Shown here piece after piece: positions 17,954 through 27,267 of a DNA stretch of 64,000 bases. Position 1 is the stretch's first letter. Each line of letters starts with the position of its first letter. The notes beneath the pieces are model-generated. The model made no database searches. It saw only the letters and a list, made by a program, of their open reading frames with translations, and was not told where the DNA came from. This stretch comes from Devosia sp. RR2S18. GTDB taxonomy: Bacteria; Pseudomonadota; Alphaproteobacteria; Rhizobiales; Devosiaceae. Position numbers and translations under genes: made by a program. Where the stretch lies: contig NZ_CP126539.1 in assembly GCF_030177755.1 (NCBI RefSeq), positions 3,186,001 through 3,250,000 on the forward strand, in the 5' to 3' direction.

Positions 17954-19162
17954 TTAGCCTCTGGCAGCGAGGAAACGGTCGATGCCCTCGGCCGCCGCCC
18001 GCCCGGTCGCCATGCAAGCGGTGAGCAGATATCCACCGGTCGGCGCCTCCCAGTCCAACATCTCGCCTGCCGCGAACAGGCCGGGAATGGCGCTGAGCAT
18101 AGAGTTGTTGTCGATGCTACTAAGCTTGATGCCACCTGCGGAGGAAATCGCCTCCGCAAGGGGGCGTGTCTGCAATAGCGTGAGCGGCAGGGCCTTGAGC
18201 TGTGCGGCCAGCGCCGGAGGCGCCAGACCGGCAGCTTCAGGCACACATTCGCGCACCAGCGCCGCCTTGATCCCGTTCAGGCCGGCGCCCTTGCGCAGCC
18301 TGTTACCGAAGCTTGCCTTGGGCGGTTGTCGCTCGAGATCCGCTGCAAGCCGCTCGTGGCTTCGCTGCGGCACGAGGTCCAGCGTGAGCGTGGCTAGGCC
18401 TTCTGCCGCAATTTGATCGCGAAGGGCTGCGGAATGGGCATAGACGAGACTTCCCTCTACGCCCCAGCGCGTGACGACGAACTCGCCCCCAAGCGCTCCG
18501 GCACTGCTCGTCGCCGTGACGTTCTTGACCGGCTCTCCACCAAAGCGCTCCACCAGAAAGGGGCTCCACTCGGTCTCGAAACCGCAATTTGCGGGCAGGA
18601 ACGGCGCCACCGCGACGCCCCGCTCGGTCAGCCAAGGCGCCCACTGCCCATCCGACCCCAAGCGCGGCCAACTGGCACCGCCCAGCGCCAGCAAGATCGC
18701 GTCGAAGCGCAATAATTTTTGTCCTGCGGGCGTCGTGAAAACCAGGTCGTCTCCCGAAAAACCCTGCCACCGGTGGCGCGTACGAATGACGACGCCTTGC
18801 TTTTCAAGCCGCGCCAGCCATGCCCGCAGGAGCGGCGAGCCTTTCATGCTGGTGGGAAAGACCCGGCCTGAGGACCCTACGAAGGTCTCGATACCCAGCC
18901 CCGCGCACCAGTCTCTGATGTCAGCCGCCGTGAAGCCATCGAGCGCGACTCGCAGCCGCTCTCCTGCCGCGCCATAGCGGCCGAGTAGCACCTCGTGCGG
19001 TTCGCTATGCGTGATGTTAAGGCCGGACTTGCCAGCCATCAAGAATTTGCGCCCAACTGTCGGCATCGCTTCGAGCACCGTGACGGCATGGCCGCGGGCG
19101 GACAGCACTTCCGCCGCCATTAGCCCTGCCGGCCCGCCGCCGATGATTCCGATGTGCGCCAT
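17954..19162 (-). CDS. BaiN/HI0933-type NAD(P)/FAD-dependent flavoprotein
   Basis: The 402-residue protein opens with a Rossmann FAD motif (IGIIGGGPAGLMAAEVLSAR), then GRKFLMAGKSGLNITHSEP, and ends with GLFAAGEMLDWEAPTGGYLL. These blocks define the HI0933/BaiN/RdsA flavoprotein family. ATG 19162 sits exactly at the FAD motif. Members reduce unsaturated or thiol substrates or take part in RNA metabolism in some bacteria; the substrate here is unknown. It is a lone gene between the FKBP gene and the heme receptor. Confidence 0.82.
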   Translation of the reverse strand: MAHIGIIGGGPAGLMAAEVLSARGHAVTVLEAMPTVGRKFLMAGKSGLNITHSEPHEVLLGRYGAAGERLRVALDGFTAADIRDWCAGLGIETFVGSSGRVFPTSMKGSPLLRAWLARLEKQGVVIRTRHRWQGFSGDDLVFTTPAGQKLLRFDAILLALGGASWPRLGSDGQWAPWLTERGVAVAPFLPANCGFETEWSPFLVERFGGEPVKNVTATSSAGALGGEFVVTRWGVEGSLVYAHSAALRDQIAAEGLATLTLDLVPQRSHERLAADLERQPPKASFGNRLRKGAGLNGIKAALVRECVPEAAGLAPPALAAQLKALPLTLLQTRPLAEAISSAGGIKLSSIDNNSMLSAIPGLFAAGEMLDWEAPTGGYLLTACMATGRAAAEGIDRFLAARG

Positions 19163-19250
19163 AAGGCCTCCGCCCGTTGCGGCTCCTCGTGGCACCTGAT
19201 GCCCCGCTTGTCGAGAGGCAGGCAGCGTTGGCGCCACCTGCCCCCCAAGG

Positions 19251-21410
19251 TCAGTAGTCGAACTGTTTGGCCAAGGTCAGCTTAAACGTCCGCCCTACCG
19301 AGCGGTTGGTCGAGAGGTTCTCGCGGTAGTCGGCGTTGAAGACATTGTCGATCGAGGCCTGCAACTCGGTGCCTGCCAAAGCGTCGTAGTCGGGCTTCCA
19401 AGAGGCGAAGAGATCGAGCGTCCCGTACCCTTCTGCGGTGCCGTCCGCCCCCATGCCACTCGCCGAACTCGCTACGATATAGCGGCCCTCATCAGCCAAA
19501 GTCACTCGCGCGCCATATTCGAGATGCCACTCCGGATTGCGGGCACCGAGTGTCACCACGATCTTGTTCTGCGGCACCGTCCTTAGTGGCGTGTCGGTGA
19601 CGAGGTCGTTGCCGATGGTCAGGGTGTAGGCCAGATTGGCGAAGACGTAATCGGAACTATAGGCACCCTCGATCTCGAGGCCATAGAGCTCTGCTTCGGC
19701 GATGTTGCCGTAGTAGCTCGGCGGCGGCGCGCCGAAAGCGTTCTGCTCGTTAGAGGCGATCATGTCAGTGATGCGGCTATAAAAGGCCGTGGCTTTGAGG
19801 CTCGCGACATCACCTGAAAGAGCAAGATCATAGCCGGAGAGTGCTATGCCGCCTTCGATGCTGTTGGCCTGCTCCTTGCGGAGGTCAAGACTCCTGGTCT
19901 TGCCCGATGAACCGGCGGGATTCCGACCGCCTGGTCGGGTGGGCCCAGCCGAGGAATAGAGTTCATCGATGGTGGGCAGGCGTTCGGTATGGGCGACTGA
20001 ACCGAAGATGCTGACCGCATCATTGAACTCGTAAAGCGCTGCGAGCTTAGGGGAAAAAGCGTAGCCGTCACGTTCGGCGATGCTCGAACTAGCCGGATCC
20101 ACCCAGTGGCCGTCGCCCCGCAGGCCGGCAACAATGGTCAGTCGATCGTCCCAGATGAACTCATCCTGAACGAAAACTCCGAGCCTTTTCTCGGTTCCTT
20201 CGGGATGCGTTGGCACCACGGTGGCGCCACTCGGAAAGGTCACCAAGCGATCCTGGCTGCTCGCCTGGAATCCGGCGGTGAAATAGTTCTCAAAACCTTC
20301 GCCGATCCATTCCACCGTATTGTCGGCGGTCAGCTGATAGGTGCGGTATTGAAAATCCTGGTCCGCGAAGACCGATGGAGGAGCCGCGTTCGACAATGGT
20401 CCGTTCGGCGTGGCGCGGTGATTGCGCTGTTCGTTGATCGTGTCGGAAAAACTGAACGCCACATTGGTGTCGAACCAGGGATTGTCAGTGTCCGGATTGG
20501 ACCATTCGATCACTGCGGTCCTGTCGACCACCTTGCGGTCGATAAAGCCGAAGGGATCCATTTGCGTCACGCCGGTCTGAGCGTAGCGGCTCTGGTCAGT
20601 CTCCGAGTTGAAGTGCTGATAGGAGGCGCGGAGCGTCTGTTCGTCGTTGTCGCCAAAATGCATGGTGCCCTTGACGAGCCCTGACAGGGTGCTGAACTCG
20701 GAACCGTCGAGCAGATTGCCATTGGCCTGAGTCACATTCTCTTGCCGGCGCCAATTGCCGGCGGCCAGCACTTCGAAGGTTTCGCTGATCTGCTGGGCCA
20801 GCACGGCCGAAGTCAGGGTCTGTAGCCCGTTGCTGGAAAAGCCGGCCTTGACCCGCACCGCGCCGTTGTACCCATCCTTGATGAAGTCCGAGGCGTCCTT
20901 GGTGGTAAAATTAATCACGCCACCAATCGCCCCGGCGCCGTAAAGTGTCGATGACCCCGGTCCGCGCAGCACTTCGACCTGCTTATAGAGCTCGGGGTCG
21001 GAGAAGAACGAACCCATGCGGTACTGCTCGAAGAACTTGGGCACTCCGTCGACATTGACGACGATCCGCGACCCGTCGGAAGAATTTTCGGTGGTGCCGA
21101 TACCGCGAATGTTGAAGGCTTCGCCCAGCTGCCGATCGCTGCCCACGATAGTAACGCCTGGCACCGTCTCGAACAGTTCGCCCGTGGTGGTTGCCTGTGC
21201 CTGATCGATCTCGGCCTGGTTGATCACGGTTACCGCCTGAGGGGTATCGATGGCGACTTTAGGAGCCCTTCCGGCGCCGATCACCAGCCGCTCAAGCAGT
21301 GTCACATTCCCCGCATTTATGTTGCTCTGCGCCGCAGCCCCGTGCAGCGCAATAGCCCCCAGTGTGACGCCACCCAGCAATGCTGCAGCGCGCGATCTAA
21401 CCAGCCCCAT
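19251..21410 (-). CDS. hmuR: TonB-dependent heme/hemoglobin receptor
   Basis: The roughly 719-residue outer-membrane receptor has a signal peptide (LLGGVTLGAIALHGAAAQS) and a plug domain with PGVTIVGSDRQLGEAFNIRGIG and VEVLRGPGSSTLYGAGAIGG. A 22-strand beta-barrel ends in the aromatic LTLAKQFDY. It matches the TonB-hemin/hemoglobin receptor type and is divergent from the hmuPSTUV operon. GGAG lies six bases before ATG 21410; an ATG one codon earlier is an alternative. It brings heme across the outer membrane using TonB energy. Specificity for heme is inferred mainly from its neighbours. Confidence 0.87.
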   Translation of the reverse strand: MGLVRSRAAALLGGVTLGAIALHGAAAQSNINAGNVTLLERLVIGAGRAPKVAIDTPQAVTVINQAEIDQAQATTTGELFETVPGVTIVGSDRQLGEAFNIRGIGTTENSSDGSRIVVNVDGVPKFFEQYRMGSFFSDPELYKQVEVLRGPGSSTLYGAGAIGGVINFTTKDASDFIKDGYNGAVRVKAGFSSNGLQTLTSAVLAQQISETFEVLAAGNWRRQENVTQANGNLLDGSEFSTLSGLVKGTMHFGDNDEQTLRASYQHFNSETDQSRYAQTGVTQMDPFGFIDRKVVDRTAVIEWSNPDTDNPWFDTNVAFSFSDTINEQRNHRATPNGPLSNAAPPSVFADQDFQYRTYQLTADNTVEWIGEGFENYFTAGFQASSQDRLVTFPSGATVVPTHPEGTEKRLGVFVQDEFIWDDRLTIVAGLRGDGHWVDPASSSIAERDGYAFSPKLAALYEFNDAVSIFGSVAHTERLPTIDELYSSAGPTRPGGRNPAGSSGKTRSLDLRKEQANSIEGGIALSGYDLALSGDVASLKATAFYSRITDMIASNEQNAFGAPPPSYYGNIAEAELYGLEIEGAYSSDYVFANLAYTLTIGNDLVTDTPLRTVPQNKIVVTLGARNPEWHLEYGARVTLADEGRYIVASSASGMGADGTAEGYGTLDLFASWKPDYDALAGTELQASIDNVFNADYRENLSTNRSVGRTFKLTLAKQFDY

Positions 21411-21484
21411 CATAGTCTCCAGTCCAATTGTTTCTACGTTGGCTGGCTGGCGTTTGGCTGGCTCGCTCGGGTGAGAAGTTAATA

Positions 21485-21499
21485 TGACTCTTTCTATCA
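21485..21499. promoter_or_regulatory. Candidate iron-responsive box (TGA-N9-TCA)
   Basis: TGA at 21485-21487 and TCA at 21497-21499 are nine bases apart, the form described for rhizobial RirA iron-responsive operators. It lies between the divergent heme receptor and hmuP, 75 bases from the receptor start. The motif is short, so the context gives most of the support. Confidence 0.45.
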
Positions 21500-21534
21500 C
21501 CTATTGCGCCTAGTAGATAAGCTGTCTAAGAGAG

Positions 21535-21548
21535 TCAAGTTTTCTTGA
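21535..21548. promoter_or_regulatory. Inverted repeat in the hmu intergenic region
   Basis: TCAAG and CTTGA flank a four-base TTTT centre in the divergent promoter region, 56 bases before hmuP. It could be a second operator half-site pair. No family match is claimed. Confidence 0.35.
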
Positions 21549-21603
21549 ACAGCTGGAGAGCACCCGCGGGTGCCATCAAGCTGCTGAATAGACTGGACTA
21601 TCG

Positions 21604-21768
21604 ATGAACGCCGCCGAAGCAAACCGCCAGGAAGATTTCCACCGAGAGACTCGCGAGCTCGACACAAGGGAGCTTTTTGGCGCGACCGATGAACTGCTCA
21701 TCGTCCACAAAGGCGTGCGCTATCGGCTGCGTATCACCCGCCAAGACAAGCTCATTCTTACCAAATAG
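21604..21768 (+). CDS. hmuP: Hemin uptake protein HmuP
   Basis: This 54-residue protein begins MNAAEANRQEDFHRETRELD and ends with the HmuP core ELFGATDELLIVHKG then YRLRITRQDKLILTK. HmuP is a small cytoplasmic protein found first in alphaproteobacterial hmuPSTUV operons and, in Bradyrhizobium, is needed with Irr to activate the heme receptor gene. The stop is eight bases before hmuS. It is easily missed because of its size. Confidence 0.9.
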   Translation: MNAAEANRQEDFHRETRELDTRELFGATDELLIVHKGVRYRLRITRQDKLILTK

Positions 21769-21776
21769 GCTGCCCC

Positions 21777-22829
21777 GTGACCCACCGCTCCAAGACACCT
21801 GCCGAAATTCGGCACCTACGCTCGCTGCAACCGGAAATGCGCGAACGTGACTTTGCCCGCATTCACTCAATCTCAGAGGCCGAACTGGTCGCCGCGCAAG
21901 TGGGCAACACCGTGGTGCGCCTGAACCCCGACATCGAGATCCTGCTCAACGGACTTCGTGCCGCCGGCGAGATCATGGTGCTCACCCGCAATGAAAGCGC
22001 CGTCCACGAAAAAATCGGCACGGTGGAAAAGGTCGTTGTGGGTCCCAAGGCGTCGATGGTGCTTGGTGCCCAGATAGACCTGCGCATATTTCCCTCCCGC
22101 TGGGCCTTCGGCTTTGCCGTGGAGAAGACCGACAAGGAAGGCGCGCTCAAGCGTTCACTCCAGTTCTTCGATGCGCAAGGCAATGCCGTCTTCAAGGTGC
22201 ATGCTCGGCCCGCCACCAATCTTGAGGAATGGAGTGTGCTGCTCGGCAATCTGCGCCATGCCGAGCAGGGCGACGCTATTGTCGTCCAGCCGACCGAACC
22301 GGCAGCGGCCCTTGGAGAACCTGCCGACCTCGATCAGTTGCGGGAGCACTGGGCTGGCCTCACTGACACGCACCAGTTCTTCCCCATGTTGCAAAAGCTC
22401 AACCTGCCGCGGCTGCAGGCACTCCAGATGGTGGGTACCGATTACGCCTGGCAGCTGGACCATGCTGCTGTGGCCGGGCTCTTTAATGCCGTCGCGGGCA
22501 CCGACCTGCCGATCATGGCCTTTGTGGGCAATCGCGGTTGCATCCAGATTCACGCAGGCCCCATCACCAAGACGGCCCTGATGGGGCCGTGGCTCAACGT
22601 CATGGACGAGACCTTCCACCTTCACCTCAGGCTCGACCAAATCGCCTCGGCCTGGGCGGTGCGCAAGCCGACGAGCGACGGGCATGTGAGTTCGGTCGAG
22701 GTTTACGACAATGCGGGCGAACTCATCATCCAGTTCTTTGGCAAGCGGCAGGAGGGCACTGATGAGCGGCCCCAATGGCGCAGCGTTGTCGAAGCCTTGC
22801 CGGTCCTTTCCCAAACCAATGCGGCCTGA
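21777..22829 (+). CDS. hmuS: Hemin-degrading/heme-trafficking protein HmuS
   Basis: The 350-residue cytoplasmic protein has the two repeated HemS/ChuX halves (for example QLDHAAVAGLFNAVAGTDLP and FVGNRGCIQIHAGPI, followed by WLNVMDETFHLHLRLDQIA). It takes heme from the importer and supports its breakdown to release iron. The start is GTG 21777, eight bases after hmuP, with the usual APAEIRHLRS-type opening (TPAEIRHLRSLQPEMRERD). Confidence 0.92.
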   Translation: MTHRSKTPAEIRHLRSLQPEMRERDFARIHSISEAELVAAQVGNTVVRLNPDIEILLNGLRAAGEIMVLTRNESAVHEKIGTVEKVVVGPKASMVLGAQIDLRIFPSRWAFGFAVEKTDKEGALKRSLQFFDAQGNAVFKVHARPATNLEEWSVLLGNLRHAEQGDAIVVQPTEPAAALGEPADLDQLREHWAGLTDTHQFFPMLQKLNLPRLQALQMVGTDYAWQLDHAAVAGLFNAVAGTDLPIMAFVGNRGCIQIHAGPITKTALMGPWLNVMDETFHLHLRLDQIASAWAVRKPTSDGHVSSVEVYDNAGELIIQFFGKRQEGTDERPQWRSVVEALPVLSQTNAA

Positions 22830-22835
22830 GTTGTC

Positions 22836-23717
22836 ATGAACAAGCGCATCTTTATCCGCCTCGCCGCAACGGCCCTCTTGGTGCTCCATTGGAGCCCCAG
22901 CCTTGTTGCCGCGCAGGATTTGCATCCTTTCGCCGATACCTCCCGGCTAGTGTCCATCGGCGGCTCGCTCACCGAGATCATCTACGCCCTGGGCAAAGAG
23001 GATCGGCTGGTGGCGCGGGATCAAACCGCATCCTACCCGCCGGAGGTGAGAGAACTGCCCGACGTGGGCTATATGCGGCAGCTGGCGCCCGAAGGCGTAC
23101 TCTCGGTCAGTCCGTCCGCCCTGCTGGTGCTGGAAGGCAGCGGCCCGCCCGAAGCCCTTGAGGTGCTTGCCTCTGCCGGGGTCGAGTATCAGTCGGTGCC
23201 GGAAAGCTACTCGGCCGAAGGCGTGCTCACCAAGATCCGGGCAGTGGGCCAGGCACTTGGCGTCGATGATGAGGCGGCAAGCTTTGCCGCCCAGGTTGAG
23301 CAGCAATTTGCTGACCTAGCGGCCCATACCGATACAATCGAGACTTCCTCTCGCGTTCTGTTCATCCTCTCTACCGAAGGCGGCAAGATCCAGGCGTCCG
23401 GCACTGGGACGGCGGCTGACGGCATCATCAAGCTCGCTGGAGCGGTCAACGCAATCACTGAATACTCCGGCTACAAGGCGCTTACGGAGGAGGCGATCCT
23501 TGCCGCAGCGCCTGACGCCATCGTGATGATGGATCGTGGTGGCGATCACGGCGCGTCCGACGCCGACCTCCTGGCCAATCCGGCCATCGCGCTGACCCCG
23601 GCCGGGCAGAACAAAGCCATTCACCGCATGGACGGCGCCTACCTGCTTGGCTTCGGCCCTCGTACGGCACAGGCGGCGGCCGAGCTTGCTGACCGGCTGG
23701 CGAGCCGGACGCACTAA
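22836..23717 (+). CDS. hmuT: Heme ABC transporter substrate-binding protein HmuT
   Basis: The 293-residue periplasmic binding protein has a signal peptide (MNKRIFIRLAATALLVLHW, cut after VAA near residue 26). The mature part has the class III binding-protein text RLVSIGGSLTEIIYALG, DVGYMRQLAPEGVLSVSP and AHAMDGAYLLGF-like ending RMDGAYLLGFGPRT, as in HmuT. It receives heme from the outer-membrane receptor and docks on HmuU. It lies six bases after hmuS. Confidence 0.92.
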   Translation: MNKRIFIRLAATALLVLHWSPSLVAAQDLHPFADTSRLVSIGGSLTEIIYALGKEDRLVARDQTASYPPEVRELPDVGYMRQLAPEGVLSVSPSALLVLEGSGPPEALEVLASAGVEYQSVPESYSAEGVLTKIRAVGQALGVDDEAASFAAQVEQQFADLAAHTDTIETSSRVLFILSTEGGKIQASGTGTAADGIIKLAGAVNAITEYSGYKALTEEAILAAAPDAIVMMDRGGDHGASDADLLANPAIALTPAGQNKAIHRMDGAYLLGFGPRTAQAAAELADRLASRTH

Positions 23718-23728
23718 GGAGTCCGTCG

Positions 23729-24826
23729 ATGTCGCAAGCGCTTCCGCTGCCAGCCTTTGCCCTACCCAGCATCACGGCTGGGGACCGTAGCCGACTCGGC
23801 CGTGTCACGGTGGGTGTGCTCGCAGCGGTCCTCTTGGGGGCCATGATCCTCTCTATGACGACTGGCGCTTCCGGAGCCTCGGCTGCGGCTGTCATCAAGG
23901 CCTGGTTCGGCTTTGCGCCCGAAAACGAGGCGCAGGCGCTGCGCGACTATGCGGTCATCTACAACATCCGCCTGCCACGAATGCTCTTGGGTGTGCTGAT
24001 CGGGGCAGCCTTGGCGGTTTCGGGTCTCTTGATGCAGGGCCTGTTCCGCAACCCCTTGGCAGACCCCGGCCTCGTGGGGGTCTCGGCCGGAGCGAGCCTT
24101 GGCGCGGTTGGCATCATCGTGCTGGGCACCACAATGCTGGCTCCGCTCACAGCCCTGCTTGGCATCTATACCCTCCAACTCGCCTCCTTTGTCGGTGGCC
24201 TGATCACCACCTTCATTCTCTATCGGGTGGCAACGCGCAGCGGGCAGACGGCGGTAGCCACCATGCTGTTGGCTGGCATCGCCATCGGCGCATTGGCGGG
24301 AGCCGTTACCGGCGTGCTCGTCTATGTCGCGACGGATGCGCAACTGCGCGACCTCACCTTTTGGGGGCTCGGCTCCCTCTCGGGAGCCAATTGGACCAAG
24401 ATTGCCGCGTCCGGGCCGATAATCCTCCTGGCGCTCCTCGCATCGGCTTTCCTAGCCAAGGGCCTCAATGCGATGACGCTTGGCGAAGCGACGGCGGCGC
24501 ATCTCGGGGTGCCGGTGCAGCGCTTCAAGCTCCTCACCATTGTTGCGGTTGCTGCGGCAACCGGCGCCGCGGTGGCCGTTAGCGGGGGCATTGGGTTTGT
24601 CGGCATTGTCGTGCCGCATCTGTTGCGCCTCATTATCGGTCCCGACCACCGCTACCTGCTGCCGGCCACTGCCTTGCTGGGCGCATCCTTCCTGCTTCTG
24701 GCGGACGCCATCTGCCGCACCATCGTGGCCCCGGCGGAGCTGCCCATCGGCATCATCACCGCTGCAATTGGAGGGCCGTTCTTCCTCTGGATCCTGCTGC
24801 ACCGTCGCTCCGCTATCGCCTGGTAA
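23729..24826 (+). CDS. hmuU: Heme ABC transporter permease HmuU
   Basis: The 365-residue FecCD-family permease has about ten membrane segments. Signature parts are RLPRMLLGVLIGAALAVSG, GLFRNPLADPGLVGVSAGA, FWGLGSLSGANW and GIGFVGIVVPHLLRLIIGPD, the last contacting the ATPase. It forms the dimeric heme channel in the inner membrane. It lies 11 bases after hmuT and four bases before hmuV. Confidence 0.93.
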   Translation: MSQALPLPAFALPSITAGDRSRLGRVTVGVLAAVLLGAMILSMTTGASGASAAAVIKAWFGFAPENEAQALRDYAVIYNIRLPRMLLGVLIGAALAVSGLLMQGLFRNPLADPGLVGVSAGASLGAVGIIVLGTTMLAPLTALLGIYTLQLASFVGGLITTFILYRVATRSGQTAVATMLLAGIAIGALAGAVTGVLVYVATDAQLRDLTFWGLGSLSGANWTKIAASGPIILLALLASAFLAKGLNAMTLGEATAAHLGVPVQRFKLLTIVAVAAATGAAVAVSGGIGFVGIVVPHLLRLIIGPDHRYLLPATALLGASFLLLADAICRTIVAPAELPIGIITAAIGGPFFLWILLHRRSAIAW

Positions 24827-24830
24827 CGCC

Positions 24831-25640
24831 ATGATCGAAGTCGAAGACCTTTCTGTCGCCATCGGTGGCCGCACCATCCTCCAAGGCATCTGCTTCAGCG
24901 CCGCGCCAGGCACCCTAACGGCAGTGGTCGGGCCGAACGGCTCTGGCAAATCCACGCTGATGAAGGCCATGTGCCGCGACTATGAGTATGGGGGCGCGGT
25001 GCGCCTCAATGACCGTGACCTTGCCGAACTGACGCCGGCGCAAGCTGCAGCGTTACGCGCCGTGCTCCCACAGGCCAGCACCCTGCCCTTTCCCTTTACC
25101 GTTCATGAAGTGGTTGCGATGGGGCTCACTGCGGGTCGCCCCGGGGTGCCACGAGAAATGCTCCGGCGCCTGCCGGCGGATGCCCTTGCAGCTGTCGATC
25201 TCGCCGGATTCAGCGGGCGCTTTTTTGGCGAGCTTTCCGGGGGTGAGCAGCAGCGCGTCCATCTCGCACGGGTGCTCTGCCAGGTCTGGGTGCCGGTGCT
25301 CGAAGGCGTACCGCGCTACCTGTTCCTCGACGAGCCGGTGTCGAGCCTCGACATCAAGCACCAGCTGATGATCATGGATGTGGCGCGGCGCTTCGCCGAT
25401 GCCGGGGGCGGTGTGGTGGCCATTCTCCATGATCTCAACCTTGCCGCCATGTATGCCGACCAGATTTTGGCCATTCGAGAGGGACGACTGGCGGCAAAGG
25501 GATCACCGGGCGAGGTTTTAACCGATGATCTGCTGACCACGGTCTTTGATTGCCCGATGCGGGTCGGCGCCCTCCCCTCCGGGGGGCAGCCCTTCGTCCT
25601 CCCCCAATCTGCCGATCGGCAGTTGCTGGCCGCCGAGTAA
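24831..25640 (+). CDS. hmuV: Heme ABC transporter ATP-binding protein HmuV
   Basis: The 269-residue ABC ATPase has Walker A GPNGSGKST at 34-42, signature LSGGEQQR at 135-142 and Walker B YLFLDE at 163-168. The insert VWVPVLEGVPRYLFLDEPVS is typical of HmuV. ATG 24831 follows hmuU by four bases; the longer frame upstream is inside hmuU. It is the last gene of the operon, converging on a LysR gene 21 bases away. Confidence 0.93.
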   Translation: MIEVEDLSVAIGGRTILQGICFSAAPGTLTAVVGPNGSGKSTLMKAMCRDYEYGGAVRLNDRDLAELTPAQAAALRAVLPQASTLPFPFTVHEVVAMGLTAGRPGVPREMLRRLPADALAAVDLAGFSGRFFGELSGGEQQRVHLARVLCQVWVPVLEGVPRYLFLDEPVSSLDIKHQLMIMDVARRFADAGGGVVAILHDLNLAAMYADQILAIREGRLAAKGSPGEVLTDDLLTTVFDCPMRVGALPSGGQPFVLPQSADRQLLAAE

Positions 25641-25661
25641 GATCCCTTGCGACGGAGGCGA

Positions 25662-26549
25662 CTAGCTGAAGGCTTCGGCCAGGACATCGTAGACGAGCCG
25701 GATCCGGCGGCTGGTATGAATTTCCCGGTGCGTCACCAACCAGACCTCCACGGGGAACGGCGCGATTTCGGGTAGCACCGGCTCCATGCCGGGCACGTCT
25801 ACGACGAAGTCCTTGAAGATCAGCGCAATGCCCAGGCCGCGCTGCAGCAGTTCGAAGCCGACGACCGTGGAGTCAGCTATGCATCGGAAGTTGGCCGCCG
25901 CTACCGGTACATCACGCGCGTTGAGTTCGGCGACCATGCGATCGACGGCCGTGCTAAATCCGATAAAGTCGTGATCCGCGAGCTCGGCGGCTGTGCGCGG
26001 GCGGCCTCGCCGATCCAGGTATCTGGTAGAGGCAAACAGCTGCGCCGAGGTCGAGCGGCACTTGCGGGCCACGAGGTCTGGTTGATGCGGCCGGACATGG
26101 CGGATCGCAATATCAGCCTCTCGCCGCATGAGGTCGCTGATGGCGTTGGACGCGATGATCTCGACGGTGACACCCGGGGCTTCTTCGCGCAGGCGCTCCA
26201 ACACCGGCGGCAGCAATCGGGCCGCGACCAGGTCGCTGGCACTGATCCGGACGAGCCCCGCGACCGATTGCGACTGCCCTGAGGCGACCAGCGAAACGCG
26301 GCTCGCCGCCTCACCCATTTCCCGCACATGAACGAGGAGGTCGCGACCAGCTTCGGTCAGGACCAGCGACCTGCCGACACGGTCGAACAGCGTAACCCCG
26401 AGATCCTGTTCAAGGGCCGAGACCTGGCGCCCCAGCGTGGGTTGCGTCTGACCCAGCGCCTTGGCGGCTGCCGAAAGCGAGCCGGCTTCCGCCGTCGCCA
26501 GAAAGCCGCGGACCTGGTTCCAATCGAATGAGACAGCCTGCCAATTCAT
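25662..26549 (-). CDS. LysR-family transcriptional regulator
   Basis: The 295-residue protein has an N-terminal winged helix-turn-helix (GSLSAAAKALGQTQPTLGRQ, residues 24-43) and a C-terminal LysR substrate domain (DLVAARLLPPVLERL, READIAIRHVRPHQPDLVAR). ATG 26549 is chosen because the helix-turn-helix then starts near residue 10, as usual; a 40-residue extension upstream would run into the divergent promoter. It probably regulates itself and the divergent methyltransferase gene. The ligand is unknown. Confidence 0.87.
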   Translation of the reverse strand: MNWQAVSFDWNQVRGFLATAEAGSLSAAAKALGQTQPTLGRQVSALEQDLGVTLFDRVGRSLVLTEAGRDLLVHVREMGEAASRVSLVASGQSQSVAGLVRISASDLVAARLLPPVLERLREEAPGVTVEIIASNAISDLMRREADIAIRHVRPHQPDLVARKCRSTSAQLFASTRYLDRRGRPRTAAELADHDFIGFSTAVDRMVAELNARDVPVAAANFRCIADSTVVGFELLQRGLGIALIFKDFVVDVPGMEPVLPEIAPFPVEVWLVTHREIHTSRRIRLVYDVLAEAFS

Positions 26550-26640
26550 GCATTTATGTATAATGAAGCGGCGCTTTTCAGCAATGTTATGCCCGCCCCC
26601 ACCGATGTATTCTCCGCACCAGACTGCAACGGGGGATGAG

Positions 26641-27264
26641 ATGACCACAGCAAGCCGGTTCTGGGACAAGATGGCGGTCCGCTATTCCAAGCAGCCGATT
26701 GCGGACGAGGACGCTTACCGCAAGAAGCTCGCCAAAACGCGCGAATATCTCAGCCCCACTTCCCAGGTCCTCGAAATTGGTTGCGGCACTGGCAGCACCG
26801 CCCTGCTTCACGCCCCTTTCGTTGCGCACATCCGCGCCACCGACTTTTCCGAACAAATGCTGGAGATCGCACGCGGCAAGGCGCAGGCGCAGGGCATCAC
26901 CAATGTTACCTTCGAAAAAGACGACATCAGCGCGTTGCAAGCGGTTGACGCTCAATATGATGCGGTGCTTGCCATGAGCGTGCTCCATCTGCTCAGGGAC
27001 AAGGATGCGGCGATCACCAAGGTCTACCGCATGCTCAAGCCAGGCGGGGTCTTTGTCTCGAGCACGGCGTGCCTGGGGGACCGCATGGCATTCTTCAAGG
27101 TGCTGGCTCCGATCGGCCGCGCCGTGGGCCTGCTGCCTGTGCTCAACGTCATGAGTCAGACAGAACTGGTGCACAGCCTGGAGGCGACTGGCTTCACCGT
27201 CGACCATTTTTGGCATCCCGGAGGGATTGCGGCCGTATTTATCATCGCCAAAAAGCCGGCGTGA
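26641..27264 (+). CDS. Class I SAM-dependent methyltransferase
   Basis: The 207-residue methyltransferase has motif I VLEIGCGTGSTA at 43-54, acidic motif II IRATDFSEQM, and the post-motif YDAVLAMSVLHLL with MLKPGGVFVSSTACLGD. ATG 26641 follows GGGGGATGAG. The form resembles small-molecule or quinone-type methyltransferases; the acceptor is unknown. It is divergent from the LysR gene (91 bases apart), its likely regulator. Confidence 0.85.
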   Translation: MTTASRFWDKMAVRYSKQPIADEDAYRKKLAKTREYLSPTSQVLEIGCGTGSTALLHAPFVAHIRATDFSEQMLEIARGKAQAQGITNVTFEKDDISALQAVDAQYDAVLAMSVLHLLRDKDAAITKVYRMLKPGGVFVSSTACLGDRMAFFKVLAPIGRAVGLLPVLNVMSQTELVHSLEATGFTVDHFWHPGGIAAVFIIAKKPA

Positions 27265-27267
27265 GCC

